Assembly (NCBI GenBank): GCA_050302475.1
Contig: JBNLBF010000007.1
Span: 1 to 64,000, forward strand
Reading direction: 5' to 3'
From: NORP23 sp050302475
GTDB lineage: Bacteria; Pseudomonadota; Alphaproteobacteria; Rhodobacterales; Rhodobacteraceae
DNA length: 64,000 bases
Shown here: one piece after another, positions 44,030 through 53,345 of the stretch
Position numbering within the stretch: position 1 is the first letter of the stretch
Layout of the letters: each line of letters starts with the position of its first letter
The notes under the pieces: model-generated
Told to the model about the DNA's origin: nothing
The model's database searches: none
What the model saw: only the letters and a program-made list of their open reading frames with translations
Program-made: the position numbers and the translations under genes

Positions 44030-45291
44030 TTGGCAGCGGCTCTCCGATCCAGCATAGGTTGGGTGACGAGGGTGACGCCCCCTTCGGTCACGCGGAACCA
44101 TTTGGCGTCTTCCTCGGGGTCCTCGCCGACGACCAGGCCTTTGGGAATAACAACGCCCGCGTCGATCACCACGTTTTTCAACTGAGCCGAGCGTTCAACA
44201 ATTACCCCCGGCAGTACCACCGCATGTTCCAGCGAGGCATAGGAGTTCGTGTGCACATTGCTGAACAGGATGGAGTTGCGAATTTCCGTCCCCGAAATGA
44301 TACAGCCCCCTGACACCATTGACGACAGTGCCACGCCGCGCCGGTCGGGGGCGTCATGGATGAATTTGGCGGGAGGATCGGACACCGAATAGGTCCAGAT
44401 CGGCCAGTCGGGATCCCACAAGTCCAGTTCGGGCGTGAATTTCGTCATATCAATATTAGCGGACCAGAAGGCATCAATCGTACCGACATCACGCCAATAG
44501 CTCTCTGACTCGTCATTCATCTTCACGCAGCTATCATCGAACCGATGCGCCATGGCTTTACCGTTTTCCACGACATAAGGGATGATATCGCCGCCGAAAT
44601 CATGTTTCGACATTTCGTCGCCCTCATCGCGGACCAGCAATTCACGCAAGTATTCCCAGCGAAACACGTAAATCCCCATGGAGGCCAGTGCCACGTCCGG
44701 ATTGTCCGGCGTTCCCGGCGGGTCGGCAGGTTTTTCCAGAAACTTGGTAATCTGGCCGTTCTTGTCGATGTCCATGACGCCAAAGGCGGTTGCATCCATG
44801 CGCGGCACGGTCAGGCAGCCGACGGTCACATCCGCCCCGCTTTCGACATGTTGGCTCAGCATGATTTCGTAATCCATCTTGTAGATGTGATCACCAGCAA
44901 GGATCAGGATATATTCGATGTTGTAACTGTCGATAATGTCGATGTTCTGCGTCACCGCATCGGCTGTGCCCAGATACCATTTATTTTCCGCCACACGTTG
45001 CGAGGCGGGCAGAATGTCCAGAAATTCGTTGCGCTCGGCCCGGAAAAAGTTCCACCCGCGCTGGCAATGCCGGATCAGCGAGTGCGCCTTATACTGCGTC
45101 GCCAGCGCCATTTTGGTGATGCCGGAATTATACGCGTTAGACAGGGCGAAATCGATGATGCGTTTCTTGCCGCCGAAATAGACGGCGGGTTTGGCGCGGG
45201 TGTCGGTCAATTCTTTCAGGCGGCTCCCCCGGCCCCCAGCCAGAACAAACGCCACCGTGCGGCGCGCGAGCCTAGTTTGTCTTCTTGGCAT
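44026..45291 (-). CDS. glgC: Glucose-1-phosphate adenylyltransferase
   Basis: A 421-residue ADP-glucose pyrophosphorylase. The nucleotide-binding loop is LAGGRGSRLKELTD, with AKPAVYFGGKKRIIDFALSN following, then GTADAVTQN and a C-terminal left-handed helix repeat. It makes ADP-glucose, the committed step of glycogen synthesis, and is normally allosterically controlled. Its start lies inside the 3' end of glgB (20-base overlap), with GGGAGG seven bases upstream. Confidence 0.95.
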   Translation of the reverse strand: MPRRQTRLARRTVAFVLAGGRGSRLKELTDTRAKPAVYFGGKKRIIDFALSNAYNSGITKMALATQYKAHSLIRHCQRGWNFFRAERNEFLDILPASQRVAENKWYLGTADAVTQNIDIIDSYNIEYILILAGDHIYKMDYEIMLSQHVESGADVTVGCLTVPRMDATAFGVMDIDKNGQITKFLEKPADPPGTPDNPDVALASMGIYVFRWEYLRELLVRDEGDEMSKHDFGGDIIPYVVENGKAMAHRFDDSCVKMNDESESYWRDVGTIDAFWSANIDMTKFTPELDLWDPDWPIWTYSVSDPPAKFIHDAPDRRGVALSSMVSGGCIISGTEIRNSILFSNVHTNSYASLEHAVVLPGVIVERSAQLKNVVIDAGVVIPKGLVVGEDPEEDAKWFRVTEGGVTLVTQPMLDRRAAAK

Positions 45292-47506
45292 TTTTTTCCT
45301 CCCTTTTATTTTTATTCAGGCGGAACATCAGCGTCGACAAAGGCGGTAATGTTACGTCTGCGGCGGCGGGTTGTCCCATGTGATGGTCCTCCACCGCCTT
45401 GATCTTACCGAAGTTTCCGCGATTCCCGCCGCCGTAAATCTCGGCGTCGGAATTGATGATCTCCTCCCAGTCACCAACAATCGGGAACCCGCATTTCCAG
45501 CGGCGCTCGACAGGGGTGAAGTTGCAGACCACCACGACCGGCGCATCGTTTTCCTCCCCGCGCCGTATCCATGCGAAAATCGAATTTTCGGCATCGTTCA
45601 GTTCAATCCACTGGAACCCCCGCTCCTCGCAATCATAACGATAGAGCGACGGCGTTTCCGTGTAGATTTTGTTAAGATCACGTATCAGGGCCTGCATGCC
45701 GGAATGCAGCGGATATTGCAGCAAATCCCATGCGATCTGTTCGTCATGTTTCCATTCATGCCCTTGGGCAATCTCGCAGCCCATGAACAACAGTTTCTTG
45801 CCCGGATGGCCCCACATGAAGCCGTAATAGGCGCGCAGGTTCGCGAATTTCTCCCACTCGTTCCCCGGCATTTTTTGCAGCATGGACCCTTTGCCATGCA
45901 CAACCTCGTCATGGCTGATCGGCAGGATGAAATTTTCCGAAAATGCGTAATGCAGCCCGAAAGTCATCTGGTGGTGATGATATTTTCGGTGGATCGGTTC
46001 GTTCTGGATGTAGGAGAGCGTGTCGTTCATCCAGCCCATATTCCATTTGAAGCCAAAGCCCAGACCGCCACCATCCACGGGGCGGGAGACCGCTGGGAAG
46101 CTGGTGGATTCCTCCGCCGCGGTCATGATCCCTGGCACCTCGCCGTAAGTGATCGTGTTCAGGCGCTGGATGAGGCTGATCGCCTCCAGATTTTCGCGCC
46201 CGCCATGAATGTTCGGCACCCATTCACCGTCTTTGCGGGAATAATCGCGGTAGAGCATCGAGGCCACCGCATCCACGCGCAGCCCGTCCAGATGATATTC
46301 CTCCAGCCAGTAAAGCGCGTTAGAGATCAGGAAATTCGCAACCTCGTTCCGACCGAAATTATAGATCAGCGTGTTCCAGTCATGGTGGAACCCTTCGCGC
46401 GGATCGGCATGTTCATACAGATGCGTGCCGTCGAACATCGCCAACCCATGCGGGTCGGTCGGGAAATGCGCGGGGACCCAGTCAGTCAACACGCCCAGCC
46501 CCTTTTGATGCGCAGCATCGACCAGATCGCGGAATTCATGTGGCGGACCGAACCGTATGGTCGGAGCATACATGCCGACGGGTTGATAGCCCCAAGATCC
46601 GTCGAATGGGAATTCGCTGATCGGCATCAGCTCGATATGGGTAAAGCCCATTTCGGCAACGTAATCGACCAGCTCCTCGGCCAGTTCTTTATACGACAGG
46701 GGCCGCCCGCCCTCGTCATATTTGCGGCGCCAAGATCCCAGATGAACCTCGTAAATCGAGATCGGCGCCTCGCGGTTGTTCATCGCCTCGCGCTTGGACA
46801 TCCATTTCTTGTCGTGCCAGCCATAGCCGGAAATATCGCGCACGATACTAGCCGTTTCGGGGGGATGTTGTGAACCGAACCCAACCGGATCGGCCTTTTG
46901 CGGCAGCAGTTTTCCGTCTTGGCCGAGGATTTCGTATTTGTAGGGCGCGCCATCGCCAACACCGGGGATAAAAATCTCCCATATGCCGGAGCCGCCGCGC
47001 CGCCGCATCACATTGCGCCGCCCGTCCCAATGGTTGAAATCGCCAACGACAGAAACGCGGCGCGCGTTCGGGGCCCAGACGGCAAAATGCGTGCCTTTGA
47101 CGTCTTCGTGCGTGGTCACATGCGCACCAAGGGATTTCCAGATGCGCTTATGCGTGCCTTCGCCCAGCAGATATTCGTCAAGTTCGCCTATGACCGGTGC
47201 GAAGCGATAGGCGTCGTCATATTCCCATTCCTCGGTGCCATTGGACCCGCGAAGGCGATAGGGCTTGCCGCCCGGCACCTTGCCGGTAAAGACCGCCGGC
47301 GCGTCGGGCAGGGGATCAAGCGGATAGGATTTCGACCCGATCACAGCCGACAACGACCGCGCCCCGGGATCAATCGCGGTCACATAAGTCGCGCGGCCAT
47401 GTTTATGAGGTCCAAGGACAGAAAACGGTTCGTCAAAATTTCCATCCTGCAGTCGCCGCGCGATATGCGGGTCTAAATGGTCTGCAGGCGTGGGTGTTTT
47501 TGTCAT
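45272..47506 (-). CDS. glgB: 1,4-alpha-glucan branching enzyme
   Basis: A 744-residue GH13 enzyme with the N-terminal CBM48-like modules and the catalytic sites DWVPAHFP, GLRVDAVASMLYRDYSR (nucleophile), TAEESTSFP (acid/base) and LPISHDEVVHGKGSM. It introduces alpha-1,6 branches. Ends with a 20-base overlap with glgC. It starts seven bases after the glgP stop. Confidence 0.95.
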   Translation of the reverse strand: MTKTPTPADHLDPHIARRLQDGNFDEPFSVLGPHKHGRATYVTAIDPGARSLSAVIGSKSYPLDPLPDAPAVFTGKVPGGKPYRLRGSNGTEEWEYDDAYRFAPVIGELDEYLLGEGTHKRIWKSLGAHVTTHEDVKGTHFAVWAPNARRVSVVGDFNHWDGRRNVMRRRGGSGIWEIFIPGVGDGAPYKYEILGQDGKLLPQKADPVGFGSQHPPETASIVRDISGYGWHDKKWMSKREAMNNREAPISIYEVHLGSWRRKYDEGGRPLSYKELAEELVDYVAEMGFTHIELMPISEFPFDGSWGYQPVGMYAPTIRFGPPHEFRDLVDAAHQKGLGVLTDWVPAHFPTDPHGLAMFDGTHLYEHADPREGFHHDWNTLIYNFGRNEVANFLISNALYWLEEYHLDGLRVDAVASMLYRDYSRKDGEWVPNIHGGRENLEAISLIQRLNTITYGEVPGIMTAAEESTSFPAVSRPVDGGGLGFGFKWNMGWMNDTLSYIQNEPIHRKYHHHQMTFGLHYAFSENFILPISHDEVVHGKGSMLQKMPGNEWEKFANLRAYYGFMWGHPGKKLLFMGCEIAQGHEWKHDEQIAWDLLQYPLHSGMQALIRDLNKIYTETPSLYRYDCEERGFQWIELNDAENSIFAWIRRGEENDAPVVVVCNFTPVERRWKCGFPIVGDWEEIINSDAEIYGGGNRGNFGKIKAVEDHHMGQPAAADVTLPPLSTLMFRLNKNKREEKNAKKTN

Positions 47507-47512
47507 TCCGTA

Positions 47513-49945
47513 TTAAGCACCTTTCGCAAACGAGTGTGTCGCACCAACAAGCTCAGGTCCAGAGGAAACCGAACGTGCGTTCCAGATATCCGCCATATAA
47601 CCCCGGATTGTGCGATCTGACGAGAACCAACCGGAGCGTGCGGTGTTCATTGCGGCCATCCGCATCCACTGCCCCTGATTCTTGTAAACCTGATCAATCT
47701 CGCGCTGCGCCCGCCAGTAATCGCCGAAATCCGACGCGACGAGGAAGTAATCCGGACCCGAGATATTTTCCGCGATGGAGCGGAACATGTTCGGCTCTCC
47801 GTCCGAAAACAGCGGCGAGCCGATCATCGCCACGGCGCGGGCCAGATGCGCGTCTGATGCCATCGCCAGCGCGGCGTGAGAGGCGACTTTGCGGCGCTCG
47901 ACCACCTCTTCGGCGGTCATACCGAACAGGAAGAAATTCTCCGCACCCACATGTTCGCGGATTTCAACATTCGCCCCGTCCAGCGTCCCCACGGTCAGCG
48001 CGCCGTTCAGCGCAAATTTCATGTTGCCAGTGCCGGAGGCTTCTTTGCCCGCCGTTGAAATCTGTTCCGACAGATCAGCGGCAGGGATCAGGCGTTCCGC
48101 GACCGTCACATTGTAATTCGGGACATAAACGACCTTCAGGAATTTGCTGGTCACCGGATCATCATTGACGAATTTCGCCACGGAATTGATCAGGTGAATG
48201 ATTTCCTTTGCGAACACATACCCGGGGGCAGCCTTGCCGCCGAAAATCTTAACGCGGGGTGTCCAGTCGCCATTCGGATTGTCGCGAATTTCCTGCCAAA
48301 GCGCGATGGTTTCCAGAATATTCAGATGCTGGCGCTTATATTCGTGGATGCGCTTGATCTGTACGTCGAACATGGAGTCCGGATCGATGGAAACGCCCAT
48401 GGTTTCGCCCAGCCAGTTGGACAGGTCCGTCTTATTGTCGCGCTTCACGGTGGCATAGCTGTCAAGGAAGCCGGGATCGTCGAAATGGACCTCCAACCCC
48501 TTCAGCTGTTCAAGGTCAGCCACCCAGTCTTCGCCGATTTTCGACGAAATCAGGGTCGACAGGCGCGGGTTACAGGACAGCAGCCAGCGGCGCGGGGTCA
48601 CGCCGTTAGTTTCGTTGACGATCCGGTTCGGATGCTGTTCGTGCAGGTCCTGAAACACGGTTTCTTTCATCAGTTCGGTGTGCAAGGCGGACACGCCATT
48701 CACCTTATGTGCCATAATGAACGACAGCTCGCCCATCTTCACGTCACCATGTTCAATGATTGAAGATTTGCGTTTCGGATGCGCCTTGGCGTCCAGATCG
48801 TCGATGCGTTCGATCAGCTGCAAGTGTCGTGGCAACAGACGACCCATCAATTCGGTCGACCAGCGTTCCAACGCTTCGGGTAGCAGTGTGTGGTTGGTGT
48901 AGGACAGACAGCCGCGCGCGGTGGCGACGGCGTCGGTGAAATCCATGTTGTATTTGTCGTGCAGGATGCGGACCATTTCTGGCCCCGCAATTGCGGGATG
49001 GGTATCGTTCAACTGGATCGCGACCTTATTCGGCAGTTCGCGGAAGTCCTTGTGATCGGTCTCAAACCGGCGCAGCAGATCACGCAGCGACGCGGCGGTG
49101 AAGAAATATTCCTGCTTCAGGCGCAGTTCTTTACCGGCCTCGGTCGTATCGTCGGGATACAACACACGGCTAATCGCACGCGCAGTTTCTTCGGGGGCGG
49201 CAGCGCCGACATAATCGCCGCGGTTAAAGCTTTCCAAATCGAACCGTTTGGTTGGGGCCGCGCCCCACAGGCGCAAAGTGTTGGCCCATTTGCCTTTCCA
49301 GCCGATGGTGGGGGTGTCGTAAGCCTCCGCCAGCACGCTTTCGCCGTGATGCCACGTGACCTGATCACCCTTTTCTTCGATCCAGCCGCCAAAGCCGATT
49401 TCAAACGCCGCTTCGGGGCGTTCGAATTCCCAGGCGTGATCCTGACGCAGCCAGTCTTCGGGGGCCTCGACCTGACGACCGTCCTCAAAGCTTTGTTTGA
49501 ACAAGCCGTGTTCATAGCGGATACCGTAGCCCATACCCGGGCAACCCAGCGTGGACATAGAATCCAGAAAACACGCCGCCAACCGGCCCAAGCCGCCGTT
49601 ACCCAGCGCCGCATCCGGTTCGTTCGCCAGCACCACCGCGTAATCCTGACCCAGTTCCTTGAACGCCTGTTCCGCGGCACCTTGCAGGCCAAGGTTGATC
49701 ACTGCGTCTTCCAACAAACGCCCGATCAGGAATTCCATCGACAGGTAATAGACCCGTTTGTAATCCCCGGCATAGGTCGCGCGGGTTGCGGCAAACCACG
49801 GATCGACCATGCGGTCGCGTACCGCCAGCGAGACCGCCATACGCCAGTCATATGTCGTGGCATGGCTGGCGTCCTTGCCAAGCGAGTAGGTCAGATGTTT
49901 CAGGATGGACTCTTTAAGATTATTCTTCAGCTCGGCGGAGGTCAT
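47513..49945 (-). CDS. glgP: Glycogen phosphorylase
   Basis: An 810-residue GT35 enzyme. The pyridoxal-phosphate lysine is in EASGTGNMKFALNGALTVGT; GRLAACFLDSMSTLGCPGMGYGIRYEHGLF lies in the N-terminal half. It releases glucose-1-phosphate from glycogen chain ends. It is the first gene of the seven-gene glycogen operon, so breakdown and synthesis are transcribed together. The 205-base gap before the divergent lactonase-like gene should hold the promoter; no clear consensus was seen. Confidence 0.95.
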   Translation of the reverse strand: MTSAELKNNLKESILKHLTYSLGKDASHATTYDWRMAVSLAVRDRMVDPWFAATRATYAGDYKRVYYLSMEFLIGRLLEDAVINLGLQGAAEQAFKELGQDYAVVLANEPDAALGNGGLGRLAACFLDSMSTLGCPGMGYGIRYEHGLFKQSFEDGRQVEAPEDWLRQDHAWEFERPEAAFEIGFGGWIEEKGDQVTWHHGESVLAEAYDTPTIGWKGKWANTLRLWGAAPTKRFDLESFNRGDYVGAAAPEETARAISRVLYPDDTTEAGKELRLKQEYFFTAASLRDLLRRFETDHKDFRELPNKVAIQLNDTHPAIAGPEMVRILHDKYNMDFTDAVATARGCLSYTNHTLLPEALERWSTELMGRLLPRHLQLIERIDDLDAKAHPKRKSSIIEHGDVKMGELSFIMAHKVNGVSALHTELMKETVFQDLHEQHPNRIVNETNGVTPRRWLLSCNPRLSTLISSKIGEDWVADLEQLKGLEVHFDDPGFLDSYATVKRDNKTDLSNWLGETMGVSIDPDSMFDVQIKRIHEYKRQHLNILETIALWQEIRDNPNGDWTPRVKIFGGKAAPGYVFAKEIIHLINSVAKFVNDDPVTSKFLKVVYVPNYNVTVAERLIPAADLSEQISTAGKEASGTGNMKFALNGALTVGTLDGANVEIREHVGAENFFLFGMTAEEVVERRKVASHAALAMASDAHLARAVAMIGSPLFSDGEPNMFRSIAENISGPDYFLVASDFGDYWRAQREIDQVYKNQGQWMRMAAMNTARSGWFSSDRTIRGYMADIWNARSVSSGPELVGATHSFAKGA

Positions 49946-50150
49946 GGCTCACCATTTTTATGTAACATTCCCCCTGATAATCGCATTGCTGCGGGCAGAT
50001 ATCCATGGGGGATGCTGCGTTTTTTACGTTAGGTAAGTCAGCCTGACGCAAATCGGGCGGGAGAGTCAAGCACACCTGACGCGTTACCGTTAATCCTTGA
50101 CTTTATCGCCACCACCTGCCCCAAATTTAGGCAACAGATTGGGAGAGATC

Positions 50151-50954
50151 ATGGACGATATCTGGGAAGTCTATGCCGTGAAATACGGCGAACATGTTAA
50201 TCGCAAGCGCCGCGACGATTTTATTTTCACCGACGATCATGACGGTCCGCATCCATTGGATTACTTCGTATGGGTGCTGAAAAACGGAGATCGGGCGATT
50301 GTCGTTGATACTGGCTTTGACGAAAAGGAAGGCGCGCGTCGCGGTCGCCCGATTGATCGCGATCCGGCAGATGCCATCGCAGCGGTGGGCGTGGATGCTG
50401 AAACCGTCGATACTGTCATCGTCACACACCTCCATTTCGATCATGCGGGCGGGCTGGACCGCTATCCCAATGCCAAATTTCACCTTCAGGCGGCGGAGAT
50501 GGCCTATGCCACCGGTCCCTGCATGTGCCACGGCGTGCTGCGGCAGGTTTTCACCGTCGATCATGTCTGCGAGATGGTGAAAAAGGTCTATTCCGGACGG
50601 GTCATTTTTCACGAAGGTGACGGGATGGTCGCGCCCGGCGTCACGGTGCACGCGGTCGGCGGTCATTCGCGCGGGCTACAGGCCGTCAGGGTGAAAACGG
50701 CGGCGGGGTGGATGTGTCTGGCCTCCGATGCCTCGCATTTCTACGAGAATTTCCTGACCGGCAATCCGTTTGTGATTGTTGTCGATATGGAGGATTTGCT
50801 GAAAGGCTTCGACATCATCCAAACCCTTGCCAGTGAGCGCTCGCTGGTCATCCCGGGCCATGATCCGCTGGTCACGCAGCATTTCCCCGCTATCGGCACG
50901 TCGGATTTTGTCTGGCGGCTGGATAAAGGCCCGTCGAAACCGTTTGACTGGTGA
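50151..50954 (+). CDS. Metallo-beta-lactamase fold hydrolase, N-acyl homoserine lactonase-like
   Basis: A 267-residue protein with the dinuclear metal motif HLHFDHAGG and a later conserved histidine (GGHSRG) and aspartate (CLASDASH). This arrangement and the N-terminal part IWEVYAVKYGEH resemble the lactonase group that includes AHL lactonases. ATG 50151 follows GGGAGAG; an earlier GTG-type start is less likely. Quorum-signal cleavage is possible, but related enzymes split other lactones. It ends one base before the convergent DUF1028 gene. Confidence 0.8.
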   Translation: MDDIWEVYAVKYGEHVNRKRRDDFIFTDDHDGPHPLDYFVWVLKNGDRAIVVDTGFDEKEGARRGRPIDRDPADAIAAVGVDAETVDTVIVTHLHFDHAGGLDRYPNAKFHLQAAEMAYATGPCMCHGVLRQVFTVDHVCEMVKKVYSGRVIFHEGDGMVAPGVTVHAVGGHSRGLQAVRVKTAAGWMCLASDASHFYENFLTGNPFVIVVDMEDLLKGFDIIQTLASERSLVIPGHDPLVTQHFPAIGTSDFVWRLDKGPSKPFDW

Positions 50955-51617
50955 TCAATCAGGCGTGCGTTCGGGGTCCTTGAGCGTTGGCACCTGACTT
51001 AACCAGTCAACATAGGGCGAGGTTTGGGAGCGTTGATATAACGCTTCCAACGCCGAAATCGGTTGCTCGGCATAGTCGATACGCAGTGTCAGCGGCGCGG
51101 CGTCTTCAGCAACGATCAGCAACGCCGCCGCCATCAAACCGCGACTGTCGCTGCCCGCGTCATCAGCAGCCCGCAACGCTGTCAGCAGGCGTTCAGCGAA
51201 CGGACCGTCGGCGGACTGATAGGCGCTGACCATTGCATCGAGCACCCCTTCCGAGGTCAGCAAATTCCCCGCAACAATCCCGCCGTCAAACTCACGGCTG
51301 CCCTTGGCATCGATATTCTTGCTACCCGTAAAGGCACCCTTGCCGCCCTGCCGATCCAGCGCCGCCAATTGCCGGTGATCCCGACCGCTGTCAGGGTCGG
51401 TCACCGCCGCCACGGCCACAGGCGCAGATAAACCGTCGCGCATGGAGGACAACACATCTTCCCCCCAAAAGGTCGAGGGCGAAGCGCCTTGTGATGCCGA
51501 CATTCCTGCCCTGATATCCCCACGTAAAACCCAGCCGCCGACGCAGAGCGATCCGGTGGCCGCAGCCCCGCCCAGCGCCCCTGTTTCCGGGTCTTTCGCA
51601 AGAATTGAAAAGGTCAT
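50955..51617 (-). CDS. DUF1028 family protein (Ntn-hydrolase-like)
   Basis: A 220-residue DUF1028 protein, starting MTFSILAKDPETGALGGAAATGSLCVGG with the conserved SQGASPSTFWGEDVL. Members have an Ntn-hydrolase-like fold and often sit beside peptide ABC transporters, as here. It is read away from the transporter, sharing an intergenic region with two palindromic operators. Function is unknown, possibly cleavage or binding of an imported amide. Confidence 0.85.
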   Translation of the reverse strand: MTFSILAKDPETGALGGAAATGSLCVGGWVLRGDIRAGMSASQGASPSTFWGEDVLSSMRDGLSAPVAVAAVTDPDSGRDHRQLAALDRQGGKGAFTGSKNIDAKGSREFDGGIVAGNLLTSEGVLDAMVSAYQSADGPFAERLLTALRAADDAGSDSRGLMAAALLIVAEDAAPLTLRIDYAEQPISALEALYQRSQTSPYVDWLSQVPTLKDPERTPD

Positions 51618-51636
51618 GGTCCTCCCGACGACATAT

Positions 51637-51648
51637 TTATCATGATAA
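51637..51648. promoter_or_regulatory. Palindromic operator, copy 1
   Basis: TTATCATGATAA, a perfect 12-bp palindrome in the divergent promoter region between the DUF1028 gene and the ABC transporter operon. A second copy is 29 bases further. The FadR-type regulator at the end of the operon (57083-57841) is the likely binder. Confidence 0.6.
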
Positions 51649-51664
51649 TTTTTGCAATTTCGTA

Positions 51665-51678
51665 TTTATCATGATAAA
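51665..51678. promoter_or_regulatory. Palindromic operator, copy 2
   Basis: TTTATCATGATAAA, a perfect 14-bp palindrome holding the same 12-bp core as the copy at 51637. The two cores are 29 bases apart centre to centre. They lie about 35 bases before the binding-protein start, well placed for repression of both divergent units. Confidence 0.6.
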
Positions 51679-51712
51679 TTGCCAAAATCAACGCTAACAG
51701 GGAGTGTGATAA

Positions 51713-53290
51713 ATGAACCTATTAAACTGGACGCGGCGTGGGATGCTGGCGGCGACCGGGGCTATGCTTGCCCTCGGCCTGACCTCGGCCCCGATATCTG
51801 CGCAAACACCGCCGGGTGTGCTGATCGTGGGGCAGATTGCTGAACCACAGGCGCTGGACCCGCAGGCGGTGACCGCCGTTAACGATTTCCGGATTCTGGT
51901 GAATGTTTACGAGGGCTTAGTCAAATATGCCCCCGGCACGCTGGAGGTAGTTCCGGGCCTTGCCGAAAGCTGGACGATCAGCGACGATGGCCTGGTCTAT
52001 ACCTTTAACCTGCGTGAGGGCGTCAGCTTCCATGACGGGACCCCGTTCAACGCCGAAGCCGTGAAGTTCACTTTCGATCGGATGCTGGACGAGAATCACC
52101 CTTATTACGACACCGGCCCGTTCCCGCTGAGCTTCTTCTTCAGCGCGATTTCGGAAACGAATGTGATCGACGATCTGACGGTCGAATTTACACTTAACGA
52201 GCCATTCGCGCCGTTCCTGTCGAACCTTGCCTATCCAACCGGCCTGATCGTCTCGCCAACAGCTGTTGCTGAAAACGGCGAAGATTTCGGCCGTAACCCC
52301 GTGGGCACCGGTCCGTTCAAATTCGAAGAATGGGTGTCGAATGAACGTGTCGTAGTTCTGCGCAACGAAGACTATTGGGGTGAGCCTGCGGGCAGCGAAG
52401 TTGTCGTGTTCCGTCCGATCACCGATCCGAACACCCGCGTCGCTGAAATGCTGGCAGGGGGTATCGACATGATGGTCGAGGTTCCGCCAAACGCATTGTC
52501 GGAATTCGAAGGTGACGATTTCACCATCGTTGAACAGGCTGGCCCACACGTCTGGTTCCTGATCCTCAACGCCAAAGAAGGTCCGATGGCCAACAAGCTA
52601 ATCCGTCAGGCGGCGAACTATGCGGTGAATAAAACCGCATTGGTGGAAAACGTTCTGGAAGGTACAGCCGCTGTTGCCGCAGGCCCAACGCCGCCAGCCT
52701 TCGCATGGGCGTATAACGAGGCCTTGGAACCCTATCCTTACGACCCGGATAAAGCCCGCGAGCTGATCGCCGAGTCCGGTGTCGAGGATCTGTCACTGAC
52801 ATTCTATGTCACCGAAGGCGGGTCCGGGATGCTTGATCCTGTTGCGATGGGGACGGCCATTCAGGCAGACCTTGCCGCCGTAGGCTTTGATGTGACCATC
52901 GAAACTTACGAATGGAACACATTCCTTGGGCAGGTAAATCCGGGGCTGGAGGGTAAGGCAGACATGGCTGAAATGGCATGGATGACCAACGACCCCGATA
53001 CGCTGCCGTTCCTGGCCCTGCGCACAGCCGCTTGGCCGGAAGAGGGCGGGTTCAACTCCGGCTACTATTCCAACCCCGAGGTTGACGCACTGCTGGAACA
53101 GGCCCGTGTCTCCACCGATCAGGACGAGCGTGCAGAGCTTTATAAGCAGATGCAGGTGATCGTTCAGGAAGATGCGCCGTGGGTCTTTGTGGCGAACTGG
53201 AAACAGAACGCCGTGACCAACGACAAGGTTGAAAACTTCACCTTGGAGCCTTCGTTCCTGCTGCAATTGCAGAATGTTGTGAAAAACTAA
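51713..53290 (+). CDS. Peptide-type ABC transporter substrate-binding protein
   Basis: A 525-residue SBP_bac_5 family protein. A signal peptide (to about residue 30, APISAQ) precedes the typical VNVYEGLVKYAPGTLEVVPGLAESW and HDGTPFNAEAVKFTFDRML. It binds peptides or other small amide-like solutes in the periplasm and delivers them to the permeases encoded downstream. GGGAG before the ATG. A GC-rich hairpin follows the stop, probably to raise its level over the permeases. Confidence 0.9.
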   Translation: MNLLNWTRRGMLAATGAMLALGLTSAPISAQTPPGVLIVGQIAEPQALDPQAVTAVNDFRILVNVYEGLVKYAPGTLEVVPGLAESWTISDDGLVYTFNLREGVSFHDGTPFNAEAVKFTFDRMLDENHPYYDTGPFPLSFFFSAISETNVIDDLTVEFTLNEPFAPFLSNLAYPTGLIVSPTAVAENGEDFGRNPVGTGPFKFEEWVSNERVVVLRNEDYWGEPAGSEVVVFRPITDPNTRVAEMLAGGIDMMVEVPPNALSEFEGDDFTIVEQAGPHVWFLILNAKEGPMANKLIRQAANYAVNKTALVENVLEGTAAVAAGPTPPAFAWAYNEALEPYPYDPDKARELIAESGVEDLSLTFYVTEGGSGMLDPVAMGTAIQADLAAVGFDVTIETYEWNTFLGQVNPGLEGKADMAEMAWMTNDPDTLPFLALRTAAWPEEGGFNSGYYSNPEVDALLEQARVSTDQDERAELYKQMQVIVQEDAPWVFVANWKQNAVTNDKVENFTLEPSFLLQLQNVVKN

Positions 53291-53297
53291 ACATTAC

Positions 53298-53321
53298 GGG
53301 CCGGGGGGTAACCTCCGGCCC
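53298..53321 (+). other. Intercistronic hairpin between binding protein and permease genes
   Basis: GGGCCGG and CCGGCCC form a 7-bp GC stem around a 10-base loop, with no T-run after it. Hairpins here in transport operons usually stabilise the upstream mRNA or cause partial termination. Effect inferred. Confidence 0.55.
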
Positions 53322-53345
53322 GAATTCTGACTGGGGGACAGGTCC

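Noticed and set aside
45371..46873. A 500-codon plus-strand open frame across glgB
   Set aside because: It is a mirror of glgB codon structure on the other strand, without a recognisable domain. The same holds for long opposite frames over the ParB-like gene (8529-9590), the metallopeptidase (15943-17055) and the flavoprotein (31921-33396).
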